38,374 nt of DNA, from contig MKTU01000049.1 in the NCBI GenBank assembly GCA_001898415.1, forward strand, positions 1 through 38,374. Reading direction: 5' to 3'. Of this stretch, positions 1 to 9,041 are shown piece after piece. How positions within the stretch are numbered: the stretch's first letter is position 1; every line of letters begins with the position of its first letter. The notes under the pieces are model-generated. The model saw only the letters and a list, made by a program, of their open reading frames with translations. It searched no databases and had not been told where the DNA came from. A program made the position numbers and the translations under genes. The DNA comes from Rhodanobacter sp. 67-28. GTDB lineage: Bacteria; Pseudomonadota; Gammaproteobacteria; Xanthomonadales; Rhodanobacteraceae.

Positions 1-15
1 TTCATTCCACGCCAC
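1..15 (-). CDS. hflK: HflK, first five codons only (membrane protease regulator)
   Basis: Reading the minus strand off the left edge, GTG-GCG-TGG-AAT-GAA encodes MAWNE, which I recall as the opening of HflK in Xanthomonads. An AAGGAG ribosome binding site lies at 24-29, eight bases before the GTG. HflK forms with HflC a periplasm-facing SPFH complex that modulates the FtsH protease. The position directly after hflX matches the conserved order miaA-hfq-hflX-hflK-hflC. Only five residues are visible, so the call rests on the N-terminal word, the strong ribosome binding site and synteny. Confidence 0.7.
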
Positions 16-182
16 GAGTCAGTCTCCTTGAAGCCGTCGGGAGGCCGGCAACGACGGCCGGAACATGCCTTTCTTCCACCTCGCACACGGCGAGGTGACC
101 ACTGGACCATCGATGCCGCCATGGCCGACGCAAACGCTGCGTATTCTAGCAGAGGCAGCCGAAACCGTCCGGGCGCGGCCGA

Positions 183-1484
183 TCAACCGGCCGCACTCAA
201 CAGTTCCCGCAACAGCACTGCCTCGGCGCCCTCACCACCGCTGAGCGGCGCTATCACGCTGCGCGGCGCGTCGATGCGCAGCTGCCAGCCGTGTTCGTCC
301 ACGTGCTCGGCACTGATCGCCCCGGCCGCCTTCAGGCGCGCATGCAGCCGCCCGGCGGACAAGGGCAGATGCAGCGGCGACTGCACGCGGTCGCCGCCAA
401 GCAATTCGCCCAGCGCCTGGCGCAGCAGGTCGACGCCGGCGCCGGTGGCGGCCGACAGCCATACCCGCACCGGCTTGCCGGTTGCGTCGCGCTCGATCCG
501 CGGCTCGGTACCGGCCAGGTCGATCTTGTTCATCACCTGCAACTGCGGGACGTCGCCGGCGTCGATGTCCTCCAGCACGGCATCGACCACCCGATGCAGG
601 CGCACGCGCTCCTCGTCGGCGGCGTCACCGACGTGGAGCAGCAGATCCGCGTCGCGGGCCTCGGCCAGGGTGGCGCGGAACGCGGCGACCAGGTCATGCG
701 GCAGTTCGCGGATGAAGCCCACGGTGTCGGCGATCACCGCCGGGCCGCAGGCCAGGTCCTCGATCTTGCGCACCGTGGGGTCGAGCGTGGCGAACAACTG
801 ATCGGCGGCGTAGACCGAGCCGCGGGTCAAGGCGTTGAACAGGGTGGATTTGCCGGCGTTCGTGTAACCGACCAGCGCCACCCGCGGCACGGTGTTGCGC
901 AAGCGCGAACGGCGTTGCTGACCACGCTGGGTCTGCACTTTTTCCAGCCGCTTGGTGAGCATCTTCACCCGTACCGCCAGCAAACGACGGTCGGTTTCGA
1001 GCTGGGTTTCGCCGGGACCGCGGTTGCCGATGGCACCACCGCGCTGGGCGTCCAGATGGGTCCAGCCGCGCACCAGTCGCGTGGCCAGGTGCTTCAACTG
1101 GGCCAGCTCCACTTCCAGCTTGCCTTCGTGGGACCGTGCGCGCTGGGCGAAGATGTCCAGGATCAGGCCGGCACGGTCGACCACGCGCACGCCGAGGTGT
1201 TTCTCCAGATTGCGCTCCTGCACCGGAGTGAGCACGTGGTCGACCAGCACCAGGTCGGCTTCCAGCGCACGGGATGCCTCGGCGACTTCCTCGGCCTTGC
1301 CACTGCCGATGTAGTAACGCGGATTGACGTCGTCGACGCGCGCGCCGATGGTTGCCAACACCTCGGCACCGGCCGACTTGGCCAGTTCGGCGAATTCCTC
1401 CGCGCGGCGCACGGCATCGCCTTCGCCGCGCGAATGCGGAAGTACAAGGACGGCGCGGTCGCCTCTCTTTTGCCGGTCAAACAC
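183..1484 (-). CDS. hflX: GTPase HflX (ribosome-associated)
   Basis: HflX is a GTPase that binds the 50S subunit and rescues or splits stalled ribosomes under stress, including heat. The 433-residue product has the N-terminal HflX domain (about 1-195, with YYIGSGKAEE near 57-66), then the G domain: P-loop GYTNAGKST at 206-214, DTVGF at 253-257 and NKID at 319-322. The start is GTG, as MFDRQK matches the usual MFDR opening of the family; an AGGA lies rather far upstream. It follows hfq by 57 bases and miaA further upstream, the classic operon. Length and motifs are intact. Confidence 0.97.
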   Translation of the reverse strand: MFDRQKRGDRAVLVLPHSRGEGDAVRRAEEFAELAKSAGAEVLATIGARVDDVNPRYYIGSGKAEEVAEASRALEADLVLVDHVLTPVQERNLEKHLGVRVVDRAGLILDIFAQRARSHEGKLEVELAQLKHLATRLVRGWTHLDAQRGGAIGNRGPGETQLETDRRLLAVRVKMLTKRLEKVQTQRGQQRRSRLRNTVPRVALVGYTNAGKSTLFNALTRGSVYAADQLFATLDPTVRKIEDLACGPAVIADTVGFIRELPHDLVAAFRATLAEARDADLLLHVGDAADEERVRLHRVVDAVLEDIDAGDVPQLQVMNKIDLAGTEPRIERDATGKPVRVWLSAATGAGVDLLRQALGELLGGDRVQSPLHLPLSAGRLHARLKAAGAISAEHVDEHGWQLRIDAPRSVIAPLSGGEGAEAVLLRELLSAAG

Positions 1485-1541
1485 GGTGGGGCAGCATCCT
1501 GCGGGGACAGTCTCCCTTCATGTGGATCACCCCACGCGCAA

Positions 1542-1826
1542 TCAAGTGCCCGCTTCGACGGTTGCCGAAGTATCGGCCTGGTGATCGTGGCCTTCGTGGC
1601 CATCGTGACCATTGCCGATGCGCACGTTGCGACTCGGCACCACGGTGGAAATGGCGTGCTTGTACACCATCTGGCTGACCTGGTTGCGCAGGAGCACCAC
1701 GAACTGGTCGAACGACTCGACCGTGCCCTGCAACTTGATGCCGTTGACCAGGTAGATGGCCACCGGCACACGCTCGCGCCGCAACGCATTGAGAAACGGA
1801 TCTTGCAACGATTGCCCCTTGGACAT
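1542..1826 (-). CDS. hfq: RNA chaperone Hfq
   Basis: Hfq is a hexameric Sm-like protein that pairs small RNAs with mRNA targets. The start chosen is the ATG at 1826, giving [16 protein letters not shown] with a GGGGAG ribosome binding site eight bases upstream; an in-frame ATG seven codons earlier lacks this. The 94-residue product has the Sm1 segment with [13 protein letters not shown] and the Sm2 segment around [12 protein letters not shown]. The tail is rich in His, Gly and Asp (repeats of [10 protein letters not shown]) and should be disordered, as in other Hfq proteins. It sits between miaA and hflX. Confidence 0.98.
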   Translation of the reverse strand: MSKGQSLQDPFLNALRRERVPVAIYLVNGIKLQGTVESFDQFVVLLRNQVSQMVYKHAISTVVPSRNVRIGNGHDGHEGHDHQADTSATVEAGT

Positions 1827-1958
1827 TTCTTGTTCTCCCCTTGCCACGACCAGACCGGAGAAAAGACGCCGCTGGCGCCCCGGCCCAACAAGATCGGATG
1901 TTAACTGCTTTCAAATGCTTGATGAAAGAAGATTTTTGCTCCACGACGGTGGACTGGG

Positions 1959-2927
1959 TCACGCTGGTGGCATGACCCCGGCCGGGCCGTCGACAAACAG
2001 GCCCACCGCCGCGCGCACCCGCTCGCCGAGATCGGGCCGATCCGGCTCGACGATCCGGATGCCGGTGTCGCTGCGCAGCCAGGTGATCTGGCGCTTGGCC
2101 AACTGGCGGGTGGCGTAGATGGCGCGGTCGCGGAACGTGGCCGCATCGGTCTGGCCATCGAGGTGTTCCCACGCCTGCCGGTAGCCGACCGCGCGGATCG
2201 CCGGCAGGTCGGCGTGCAGGTCGCCGCGCGCCCGCAGTGCGCGCACCTCGTCCAGAAAGCCCTCCGCCAGCATCGTGTCGAAACGCCGGGCGATGCGCTC
2301 GTGCAGCACGCGCCGGTCGGTCGGCAGCAGCGCCAGCTTGAGCACGCGCCACGGAAAGCGCGCCGCCGTCCCGCCGCGCTGCAATTCGGATAGCGGCCGG
2401 CCGGTCAGTTCGATCACTTCCAGCGCACGCTGCAGGCGCTGCACGTCGTTGCAGCCAATCCGGCCGGCGGCGGCCGGATCGAGGGCCGCCAACCGCGCAT
2501 GCAAGGCCGGCCAGCCGAGCTGTTGCGCCTCGGCGGCCAGCCGCGCACGGGTGGCCGGGTCGGCTTCCGGCAGGTCGGACAGCCCCTGCTGCAACGCACG
2601 GAAGTACAGCCCGGTACCGCCGACCAGCAGCGACACTCTGCCCTGCGCGCTGATCCGCTGCATCACCGGCAGCGCATCGGCGCGGAAATCCGCCGCCGAA
2701 TACGGCTGGCCGGGATCGCGGATGTCGACCAGCGCATGCGGATGGCGCGCCAGCGTCGCCGGGTCGGGTTTTGCCGTGCCGATGTCCATGCCGCGGTAGA
2801 CCAGCGCCGAATCGACACTGACCAGATCCAGCGGAAACCGCTCGCTCAGCGCGCATGCCAGCGCGGTCTTGCCGGAGGCGGTGGGGCCCATCAGGAAGAT
2901 GGCCAGGGGGCGGGAATCAACGGGCAT
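1959..2927 (-). CDS. miaA: tRNA dimethylallyltransferase MiaA
   Basis: MiaA transfers a dimethylallyl group to N6 of A37 in tRNAs that read codons starting with U, the first step of ms2i6A synthesis. The 322-residue product has the P-loop GPTASGKT at 14-21, the [16 protein letters not shown] substrate-binding region near 38-53, and the C-terminal [18 protein letters not shown] motif typical of the family. Length is normal. It is the first visible gene of the minus-strand miaA-hfq-hflX-hflK operon, with 132 bases to hfq, where hfq may also have its own promoter. Confidence 0.97.
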   Translation of the reverse strand: MPVDSRPLAIFLMGPTASGKTALACALSERFPLDLVSVDSALVYRGMDIGTAKPDPATLARHPHALVDIRDPGQPYSAADFRADALPVMQRISAQGRVSLLVGGTGLYFRALQQGLSDLPEADPATRARLAAEAQQLGWPALHARLAALDPAAAGRIGCNDVQRLQRALEVIELTGRPLSELQRGGTAARFPWRVLKLALLPTDRRVLHERIARRFDTMLAEGFLDEVRALRARGDLHADLPAIRAVGYRQAWEHLDGQTDAATFRDRAIYATRQLAKRQITWLRSDTGIRIVEPDRPDLGERVRAAVGLFVDGPAGVMPPA

Positions 2928-3070
2928 CGCGGCAGTTTAGACGAGAGCACCGCCCTGCCCGCACCGCCAGCGGCCTCGCGGCCGACGGCACTCACCCCAC
3001 GAGGTGGAAAAGTGCGCAGACATGATGCCAAGGGTGTGCCGTCGCCACCATGAGCCATGACATCCGCCGC

Positions 3071-3121
3071 TTGCCCAGCCATACCCCCAAAATATATCAT
3101 CCATATACGAAACATATATGG
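3071..3121 (+). promoter_or_regulatory. AT-rich promoter with inverted-repeat operator before the ParD-like gene
   Basis: TTGCCC (3071-3076) and TATATC (3093-3098), 16 bases apart, make a plausible sigma-70 promoter. A perfect 7-bp inverted repeat, CCATATA (3101-3107) and TATATGG (3115-3121) with a 7-base spacer, lies just downstream. A second, overlapping symmetry is TATAT (3093-3097) with ATATA (3103-3107). The stretch is strikingly AT-rich in a GC-rich neighbourhood. Placement fits autoregulation by the ribbon-helix-helix-like protein encoded next; that is inference. Confidence 0.5.
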
Positions 3122-3129
3122 AACGTTTT

Positions 3130-3342
3130 ATGGGTATCGTGAACATCGACGACGATCTGCACAGTCAGATTCGCAGGGCGAGCGCAGTGACGTGCCGATC
3201 CATCAACGCGCAGGCGGCCTTCTGGATCAAGGTCGGCATGTTGTGTGAAATGAGCCCCACGCTGACTTTCCAGGAGGTTCTCATGCGGGAACTCCACGCC
3301 GCCGGTGTCGAGGCACGGCCGCTCGCACCCGGTGCCGCATGA
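3130..3342 (+). CDS. ParD-like antitoxin-family protein
   Basis: The 70-residue product (MGIVNIDDDLHSQIRRAS...) matches my memory of the ParD-like family (Pfam ParD_like), whose members open MGIVKI and carry SRSINAQAxxWxKIGMLxE; here RSINAQAAFWIKVGMLCE is seen near residues 25-42. Such proteins are predicted DNA-binding, ribbon-helix-helix-like antitoxin relatives. I chose the ATG at 3130 because it has a GGAA six bases upstream and matches the family N-terminus; an ATG at 3118 in frame lies inside the inverted repeat. The stop overlaps the next ATG by four bases (ATGA), so it is translationally coupled to a methionine aminopeptidase gene instead of a ParE toxin. Confidence 0.75.
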   Translation: MGIVNIDDDLHSQIRRASAVTCRSINAQAAFWIKVGMLCEMSPTLTFQEVLMRELHAAGVEARPLAPGAA

Positions 3343-4106
3343 CCAAGCGACCGGAAGAAGTCGCGCTGATGGCCGAGTCGGGCAGGCTATTGGCCGATGT
3401 ATTCGGCTACGTGGACCAGTTGAGCCTGGCCGGCATGTCGACCATGCAGGTGAACGACCTGGTCGAAAGCTACATCGTGGACGAACTCGTTGCGCGTCCG
3501 GCGAGCAAGGGGCAGTACGGCTATGCCCATGCACTGAACTCCTCACGCAACGACGTCGTCTGTCACGGTGTCCCGTCTCCGTCGGAAATCCTGCGAGACG
3601 GAGACATCGTGAATTTCGACATCACGCTGGAAAAAAATGGATTCATCGCCGACTCCAGCAAGACCTACCTCGTCGGCGAGGTGACGCCAGCGGCCAAGCG
3701 ACTCGTGCAGGTGGCGCATGAAGCCATGTGGAAGGGGATCAGGGCTGTCCGCCCGGGTGCCCGGCTCGGCGATGTGGGCCATGCCATCGAGCATCACGCC
3801 CGACGGAATGGCTACTCGGTGGTGAGGGAGTATTGCGGGCACGGAATCGGCCGTGAAATGCACGAACCGCCGCAGGTGTTGCATTGGGGAAGGCCGCAAA
3901 CCGGTCTGGTATTGCGGGAGGGCATGGTGTTCACCATCGAGCCGATGCTCAACCAGGGCCGCCGGACCGTGCGGACCGAGGATGACGGCTGGACGGTCGT
4001 CACTCGGGACGGAAAATGGTCGGCACAGTTCGAGCATACGGTGGCGGTGACGCGAAACGGCGTGCGGGTCCTGACGCTGCGCCCCGAGGAAAGACCGGCC
4101 GGCTGA
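3339..4106 (+). CDS. map: Type I methionine aminopeptidase (accessory copy)
   Basis: This enzyme removes the initiator methionine from nascent proteins. The 255-residue product has all five metal ligands of the pita-bread fold: D94 (NFDIT), D105 (IADSSKTY), H168 (GHGIG), E201 (FTIEP) and E232 (FEHT), plus H76 in VCHGVP. It overlaps the ParD-like gene by four bases. It is not in the usual rpsB-tsf setting, so it is probably a second copy beside a housekeeping map elsewhere (inference). The C-terminus is slightly extended. Catalysis looks intact, so it is either a true processing enzyme or a co-opted effector of a toxin-antitoxin-like pair; the sequence cannot decide. Confidence 0.93.
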   Translation: MTKRPEEVALMAESGRLLADVFGYVDQLSLAGMSTMQVNDLVESYIVDELVARPASKGQYGYAHALNSSRNDVVCHGVPSPSEILRDGDIVNFDITLEKNGFIADSSKTYLVGEVTPAAKRLVQVAHEAMWKGIRAVRPGARLGDVGHAIEHHARRNGYSVVREYCGHGIGREMHEPPQVLHWGRPQTGLVLREGMVFTIEPMLNQGRRTVRTEDDGWTVVTRDGKWSAQFEHTVAVTRNGVRVLTLRPEERPAG

Positions 4107-4191
4107 ATCAAGCCGCCCGCCATGCCGGCGTCTGCCGCTCCGGGTTTGGCGCGGCCCCGCGCATGACCGGGTTCGCCGCACGGAAAACGGA

Positions 4192-4218
4192 AGGGCCCGC
4201 GCCGATGACGCGGGCCCT
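4192..4218 (-). terminator. Hairpin terminator between converging map and S46 peptidase genes
   Basis: AGGGCCCGCG (4192-4201) and CGCGGGCCCT (4209-4218) form a perfect 10-bp stem with a 7-base loop. On the minus strand it is followed by a short T-rich run (TCCGTTTTCC), which favours termination of the peptidase transcript; it may serve both directions. Confidence 0.6.
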
Positions 4219-4240
4219 GATGCATGCACGAATGTGCGGC

Positions 4241-6403
4241 TTACTTCGCCGGCACGCCCATTTCCTTCAGCAGGTTGTCGGCGTGGTCGAGGTGGTGCAT
4301 CACCCACAGCATGTAGCGCACGTCGACCTGGATCGAGCGGTTGAGCTGCGGGTTGAACAGCCAGTCGCCGCTGACCGACTCCCAGTTGCCGTCGAACGCC
4401 AGGCCGACCAGCTGGCCGTTCGCGTCCATCGCCGGCGAACCGGAGTTGCCGCCGGTGATGTCCAGGTCGGCCAGGAAGTTGACCGGCAGCGTGCCCAGCT
4501 TCGGCGAGGCATAGCTGTCGAACGCCTTGGCCTTGATCGCGGCCAGCTCGGCCTTGGGCGAGTTGAACGGCTCGACGCCGGTGTCCTTCTCGACGATGCC
4601 CTGCGCGGTGGTGAACGGCGCGTAGCTCACGCCATCACGCGGCGCCACGCCCTGCACGTTGCCGAAGGTGACGCGCAGCGAGCTGTTCGCGTCCGGGTAG
4701 ACCGGCAGCTTCTGCGAATCCTTCCACGCGATCATCGCCTGCATGTAGCGCGGGCGCAGCTTGCTCATCTCGCCGGCGCGGGCATCGGATTCGTCCTCCA
4801 GCGCCTTCAGCTGCGGCTGCACCGCGCGGGCGAGCCTGAGCATGCTGTCGGAGCTGGCGTCGATCGCCTTGCTGTCGGCGCCGAACCACTTCATGCGCTC
4901 GTCGACGTTGCCGAGCTTGCTGCCGGCGTACAGCGCGGCAACCTTCGCCTTGATCGCCGCCTCGGTGCTTGCACCATCGAGCCACTTGTCCAGCGCCGGC
5001 AGGCGCTGCGCCTGCGGCAAGGCCACGTAGCGCTTGAGGCCGTAGACCATGAACTGCTGGTCGACGCCCGGGTCGTAGCGGCGATCCATCTGCTTCAGGC
5101 CGCCCTCGATGCGCACCCAGTCGCGCTGCTGGTAGCCGGCGTCGCGGTCGAGATCGGCCTTCGGGCGCTCCTTCGCCAGGTGGGTCAGGCGCACCGCGGT
5201 GCCGAACAGCTGGGCGCGGCTGACCAGACCGATGGCCAGGTCGCGTTCGCGATTGGCCCGGTCGGCGGCGATCTGCTGGCGCAGCTTGCCGATATCGGCC
5301 GCCAGCGCGGTGTTATCGGCGCCGCCCTGCTGCTTCAGCCAGGCCTCCAGCTGCGCTTCCTGCGCGCGCTTCACCGTGACCGCGTCGGCACGATGCAGGC
5401 CTTCGAGCTGGCCGCCGAAGTTCTTCAGGTAGTTGTTGAGACCGGCGACCATGCTGGCGTACTTCACCGCCACATCGGGATTGGCCTTGCCGGCGGTGTT
5501 GATGATGTCCAGCGTGTCCTCGTACACCTTGATCTGGGTCGGGTACGTCCAGTCGATCGCGCTCTGCACTTCGTCGGCGAGACGGTAGCGGTTGGTGCGG
5601 CCCGGGTAGCCGACCACCATCACGTAGTCGCCGGCTTCCACGCCCTGCGGGTTCACCTTGAGCACATGCCTGGGCCGGTACGGCACGTTGTCCTTCGAGA
5701 AGGCGGCGGACTTGCCGTCCTTCGAGACATAGGCGCGCAGGTAGCCGAAGTCGCCGGTGTGGCGAGGCCACATCCAGTTGTCGACGTCACCGCCGAACTT
5801 GCCGATGGATTCCGGCGGCGCGTAGACCAGGCGCACGTCCTTGATTTCCAGTTGCCTGATCAGCTGATAGCTGTAGCCGCCGTGGAAGGTGTAGACGTCG
5901 CAGCGGTAGCCTTCGCTCTCGCACGCCTTGACCTGCTCCTTGATCGCCTGCTCGATCGCCTTGTAGCGCTCGGCGCCGCTCATCGCATCGTCGAGCTTCG
6001 CGGTGATCGCCTTGGTGACGTCGCGGATTTCCTCGGTGACGAAGATGCGCGAGGACGGGCCGGCGGAGAGTTCGTCTGCCTTCGTCTTCGCCAGGAAGCC
6101 CTGCTCGATCAGGTTGTTCTCCGGCGTGGAGTTCAGCTGCAGCGCGCCGTAGACGCAGTGGTGGTTGCTCACCACCAGACCCTCGGGGGAGACGAACGAG
6201 GCGGTGCAGCCGCCCAGGCTGACGATCGCGCCCATCGGGTAGGCGGTGAGGTCGGTCAGCGTTTTCGGATCGAGTTTCAGGCCGTGCTGCTGCAGCGTGG
6301 CGGCGATACCGGGAAGCTGGGCGGGCTGCCACATGCCTTCGACGGCATGGGCGGACGAGATGAAGCCGACGGATACGGCGGCAGCGAGCAATAGACGGCG
6401 CAA
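4241..6403 (-). CDS. S46 family dipeptidyl peptidase (DPP7-like), exported
   Basis: A 720-residue exported serine peptidase that should release dipeptides from peptide N-termini in the periplasm. It opens with a signal peptide (MRRLLLAAAVSVGFISSAHA, cleavage near residue 20). Family S46 hallmarks are all present: the NHHC box with the catalytic His (81/82), the Asp-bearing GGDVDNWMWPRHTGDF block (205-219), and GGNSGSP with nucleophile S654. Gly672 (LAFDGNWE) occupies the position that is Gly in DPP7 and Arg in DPP11, which predicts preference for hydrophobic rather than acidic P1 residues. It stands alone, divergent from tdh. Related enzymes serve amino-acid scavenging in peptide-using bacteria, which suits the adjacent threonine-degradation genes. 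Confidence 0.94.
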   Translation of the reverse strand: MRRLLLAAAVSVGFISSAHAVEGMWQPAQLPGIAATLQQHGLKLDPKTLTDLTAYPMGAIVSLGGCTASFVSPEGLVVSNHHCVYGALQLNSTPENNLIEQGFLAKTKADELSAGPSSRIFVTEEIRDVTKAITAKLDDAMSGAERYKAIEQAIKEQVKACESEGYRCDVYTFHGGYSYQLIRQLEIKDVRLVYAPPESIGKFGGDVDNWMWPRHTGDFGYLRAYVSKDGKSAAFSKDNVPYRPRHVLKVNPQGVEAGDYVMVVGYPGRTNRYRLADEVQSAIDWTYPTQIKVYEDTLDIINTAGKANPDVAVKYASMVAGLNNYLKNFGGQLEGLHRADAVTVKRAQEAQLEAWLKQQGGADNTALAADIGKLRQQIAADRANRERDLAIGLVSRAQLFGTAVRLTHLAKERPKADLDRDAGYQQRDWVRIEGGLKQMDRRYDPGVDQQFMVYGLKRYVALPQAQRLPALDKWLDGASTEAAIKAKVAALYAGSKLGNVDERMKWFGADSKAIDASSDSMLRLARAVQPQLKALEDESDARAGEMSKLRPRYMQAMIAWKDSQKLPVYPDANSSLRVTFGNVQGVAPRDGVSYAPFTTAQGIVEKDTGVEPFNSPKAELAAIKAKAFDSYASPKLGTLPVNFLADLDITGGNSGSPAMDANGQLVGLAFDGNWESVSGDWLFNPQLNRSIQVDVRYMLWVMHHLDHADNLLKEMGVPAK

Positions 6404-6720
6404 AGGGAATCTCCTGGTGAAAGCCGGCCCCGGGAAGCAGGCGAAAGTGGCGCAATAACTTTCGACTTATGCCCGAGCCGGGCGAGTGCGGCATATGCCG
6501 CAAGTCATGCCTGCGACATTCAGCGCGCACGCATACTCGTCCCGGCAGGCGATCGCATGTGCTTTCAGCACATTGAAGTGCCTTCCGCGCCATCGCAGTG
6601 ACTTGCGCCTCCAGGCGCCGCACACGACCCGGAAAATTCGCATGGACAGCGGTCACGCGCCGCCGCGCTCTATAATTGACGTTTAACCGCCCGCATCGCG
6701 GGCCAGCCGATGGATTTCCC
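6404..6720. promoter_or_regulatory. Divergent intergenic region with a 16-bp perfect palindrome and a tdh -10 box
   Basis: This 317-base gap separates the divergent S46 peptidase and tdh genes. It holds a perfect 16-bp palindrome, TGCGGCATATGCCGCA (6487-6502), 85 bases from the peptidase start. A perfect TATAAT lies at 6671-6676, 44 bases before the tdh start; the best -35 match, TGGACA at 6643-6648, is spaced too widely at 22 bases. No ORF with coding character was seen here. Confidence 0.45.
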
Positions 6721-7755
6721 ATGCCGCAGACAATGAAAGCCCTGGTCAAGCGCAAGCCCGAACAGGGCATCTGGATGGAAGAGGTGCCGATGCCCGAGGT
6801 CGGCCCCAACGAGGTGCTGATCAAGATCGAGAAAACCGCGATCTGCGGTACGGATCTGCACATCTACAAGTGGGACGAATGGAGCCAGCGCGTCATCAAG
6901 CCGGGCCTCACCATCGGCCACGAGTTCGTCGGTCGCATCGTCGAGATCGGTCCGGGCGTCACCGGCTACAAGGTTGGCGATCGCGTCTCGGCCGAGGGCC
7001 ACATCGTCTGCGGCCACTGCCGCAATTGCCGCGCCGGTCGCCAGCACTTGTGTCCCAATACGGTGGGCATCGGCGTGAACCGCAACGGCGCGTTCGCCGA
7101 ATACATGGCCATGCCGGCATCCAACCTGTGGCCGATCCCTGACCAGATTCCGTCCGAACTGGCCGCGTTCTTCGATCCGTACGGCAATGCCGCGCATTGC
7201 GCGCTGGAGTTCGACCTGATCGGCGAGGACGTGCTGATTACCGGCGCCGGCCCGATCGGCATCATCGCCGCCGGCATCGCCAAGCACGTGGGCGCGCGCA
7301 ACGTCGTCGTCACCGACGTGAACGATTTCCGCCTGAAGCTCGCTGCCGACATGGGCGCCACCCGCGTGGTGAACGTGGCCAACGCCTCGCTCAAGGACGC
7401 GATGAAGGACCTGCACATGGAAGGCTTCGACGTGGGCATGGAGATGAGCGGCAACCCGCGTGCCTTCAACGACATGCTCGACTGCATGTACCACGGCGGC
7501 AAGATCGCCCTGCTCGGCATCCAGCCAAAGGGGGCCGGCATCGACTGGGACAAGGTGATCTTCAAGGGCCTCACCCTGCAGGGCATCTACGGCCGGCGCA
7601 TGTACGAGACCTGGTACAAGATGACCCAGATGGTGCTGACCGGCTTCCCGCTGCAGAAGGTGCTCACCCACCAGATCCACATCGACGACTTCCAGAAGGG
7701 CTTCGACCTGATGGATGCCGGCCAGTGCGGCAAGGTCGTCTGCTCCTGGAACTGA
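6721..7755 (+). CDS. tdh: L-threonine 3-dehydrogenase
   Basis: Tdh oxidises L-threonine to 2-amino-3-ketobutyrate with NAD+, feeding Kbl. The 344-residue zinc-dependent alcohol dehydrogenase-family protein has the catalytic-zinc CGTDLHIY motif, GHEFVG, the structural-zinc four-Cys cluster ([15 protein letters not shown]) and the GAGPIG NAD-binding loop. I used the ATG at 6721 ([10 protein letters not shown]); the second ATG at 6733 (MKALVK) is the usual family start and cannot be excluded, as neither has a good ribosome binding site. The kbl gene follows after 47 bases, the standard tdh-kbl pairing. Confidence 0.97.
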   Translation: MPQTMKALVKRKPEQGIWMEEVPMPEVGPNEVLIKIEKTAICGTDLHIYKWDEWSQRVIKPGLTIGHEFVGRIVEIGPGVTGYKVGDRVSAEGHIVCGHCRNCRAGRQHLCPNTVGIGVNRNGAFAEYMAMPASNLWPIPDQIPSELAAFFDPYGNAAHCALEFDLIGEDVLITGAGPIGIIAAGIAKHVGARNVVVTDVNDFRLKLAADMGATRVVNVANASLKDAMKDLHMEGFDVGMEMSGNPRAFNDMLDCMYHGGKIALLGIQPKGAGIDWDKVIFKGLTLQGIYGRRMYETWYKMTQMVLTGFPLQKVLTHQIHIDDFQKGFDLMDAGQCGKVVCSWN

Positions 7756-7802
7756 GCACCGCCGCAACCTCCACGCCACACACTTCTGCACCCGGAGATT
7801 CC

Positions 7803-9002
7803 ATGACTCCATCCGCGAAAGCACGTTACGCCACCGAACTGGCGGCCATCCGCGAGTACGGCCTGTTCAAGGCCGAGCGCATCATCATCTCGCCGCAGTC
7901 TGCCGAGATCGAGCTGGAAGGCGGCCGCAAGGTGCTGAACTTCTGCGCCAACAACTACCTCGGCCTGGCCGATCATCCGGCGGTGATCCAGGCGGCCAAG
8001 GATGCGCTCGACAGCCACGGTTTCGGCATGGCAAGCGTGCGCTTCATCTGCGGCACCCAGGATCTGCACAAGGAACTGGAGGCGAAGATCGCCGAATTCT
8101 TCGGCACCGAGGACACCATCCTGTACGCCGCCTGCTTCGACGCCAACGGCGGCCTGTTCGAGCCGCTGCTGGGTGAGGAAGACGCGGTGATCTCCGACGC
8201 CCTGAACCACGCGTCGATCATCGACGGCGTGCGGCTGTGCAAGGCCACCCGCTACCGTTACGCCAACAGCGACATGGCCGACCTGGAGAAGCAGTTGCAG
8301 GCGGCCGACGCGGCCGGCGCGCGGACCAAGCTCATCACCACCGATGGCGCGTTCTCGATGGACGGTTTCATCGCCAAACTCGACGAGATCACCGCGCTGG
8401 CCGCAAAGTACGATGCCATGGTGCACATCGATGAATGCCATTGCACCGGCATTCTCGGCGATACCGGCCGCGGCTCGGCCGAATTGCACGGCGTGATGGA
8501 CAAGATCGACATTTTCACCGGCACGCTGGGCAAGGCCCTCGGCGGTGCGCTCGGCGGTTTCACCACCGGGCCGCGGGAAGTGGTCGAACTGCTGCGCCAG
8601 CGTTCGCGCCCTTACCTGTTCTCCAACTCGCTGCCGCCGCACGTGGTGGCCGCCGCGATCAGGGTATTCGACATGCTGGCCAGCGCCGGCGATCTGCGCG
8701 ACAGGCTGAAGGAGAACACCCGCTATTTTCGCGAACGGATGACGGCCGCCGGCTTCGACATCAAGCCGGGCGTGCACCCGATCGTGCCGGTGATGATCCA
8801 CGACGCGCCCAAAGCGCAGGCGATGGCTGCCGCGCTGCTGGCGGAAGGCATCTATGTCACCGGATTCTTCTATCCGGTCGTGCCGCAGGGACAGGCACGC
8901 ATCCGCGCTCAGATGAGCGCGGCGCACACCCGCGAACACCTCGACCAGGCGATTGCAGCCTTCACCAAGGTCGGGCAAACCTTGGGCGTGATTCCGCGCT
9001 GA
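7803..9002 (+). CDS. kbl: Glycine C-acetyltransferase (2-amino-3-ketobutyrate CoA ligase)
   Basis: Kbl cleaves 2-amino-3-ketobutyrate with CoA to glycine and acetyl-CoA, completing threonine breakdown begun by Tdh. The 399-residue PLP enzyme of the alpha-oxoamine synthase family has the PLP lysine K244 in [11 protein letters not shown], the HIDECHCTG aspartate region near 208-216 and an intact C-terminal domain. A GGAGA ribosome binding site lies five bases before the ATG. It is co-transcribed with tdh by spacing. Length is that of the family. Confidence 0.97.
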   Translation: MTPSAKARYATELAAIREYGLFKAERIIISPQSAEIELEGGRKVLNFCANNYLGLADHPAVIQAAKDALDSHGFGMASVRFICGTQDLHKELEAKIAEFFGTEDTILYAACFDANGGLFEPLLGEEDAVISDALNHASIIDGVRLCKATRYRYANSDMADLEKQLQAADAAGARTKLITTDGAFSMDGFIAKLDEITALAAKYDAMVHIDECHCTGILGDTGRGSAELHGVMDKIDIFTGTLGKALGGALGGFTTGPREVVELLRQRSRPYLFSNSLPPHVVAAAIRVFDMLASAGDLRDRLKENTRYFRERMTAAGFDIKPGVHPIVPVMIHDAPKAQAMAAALLAEGIYVTGFFYPVVPQGQARIRAQMSAAHTREHLDQAIAAFTKVGQTLGVIPR

Positions 9003-9041
9003 CACCGAGGCTGGTGCGGCCGCAGCCTGGCCGCGCCGCCA

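Noticed and set aside
4016..6394. A 792-codon open frame on the plus strand
   Set aside because: It lies antisense to the S46 peptidase, whose signal peptide and catalytic motifs are clear; the composition (Val, Leu, Gly, Asp and Arg rich, no domain) is typical of shadow frames in GC-rich DNA.
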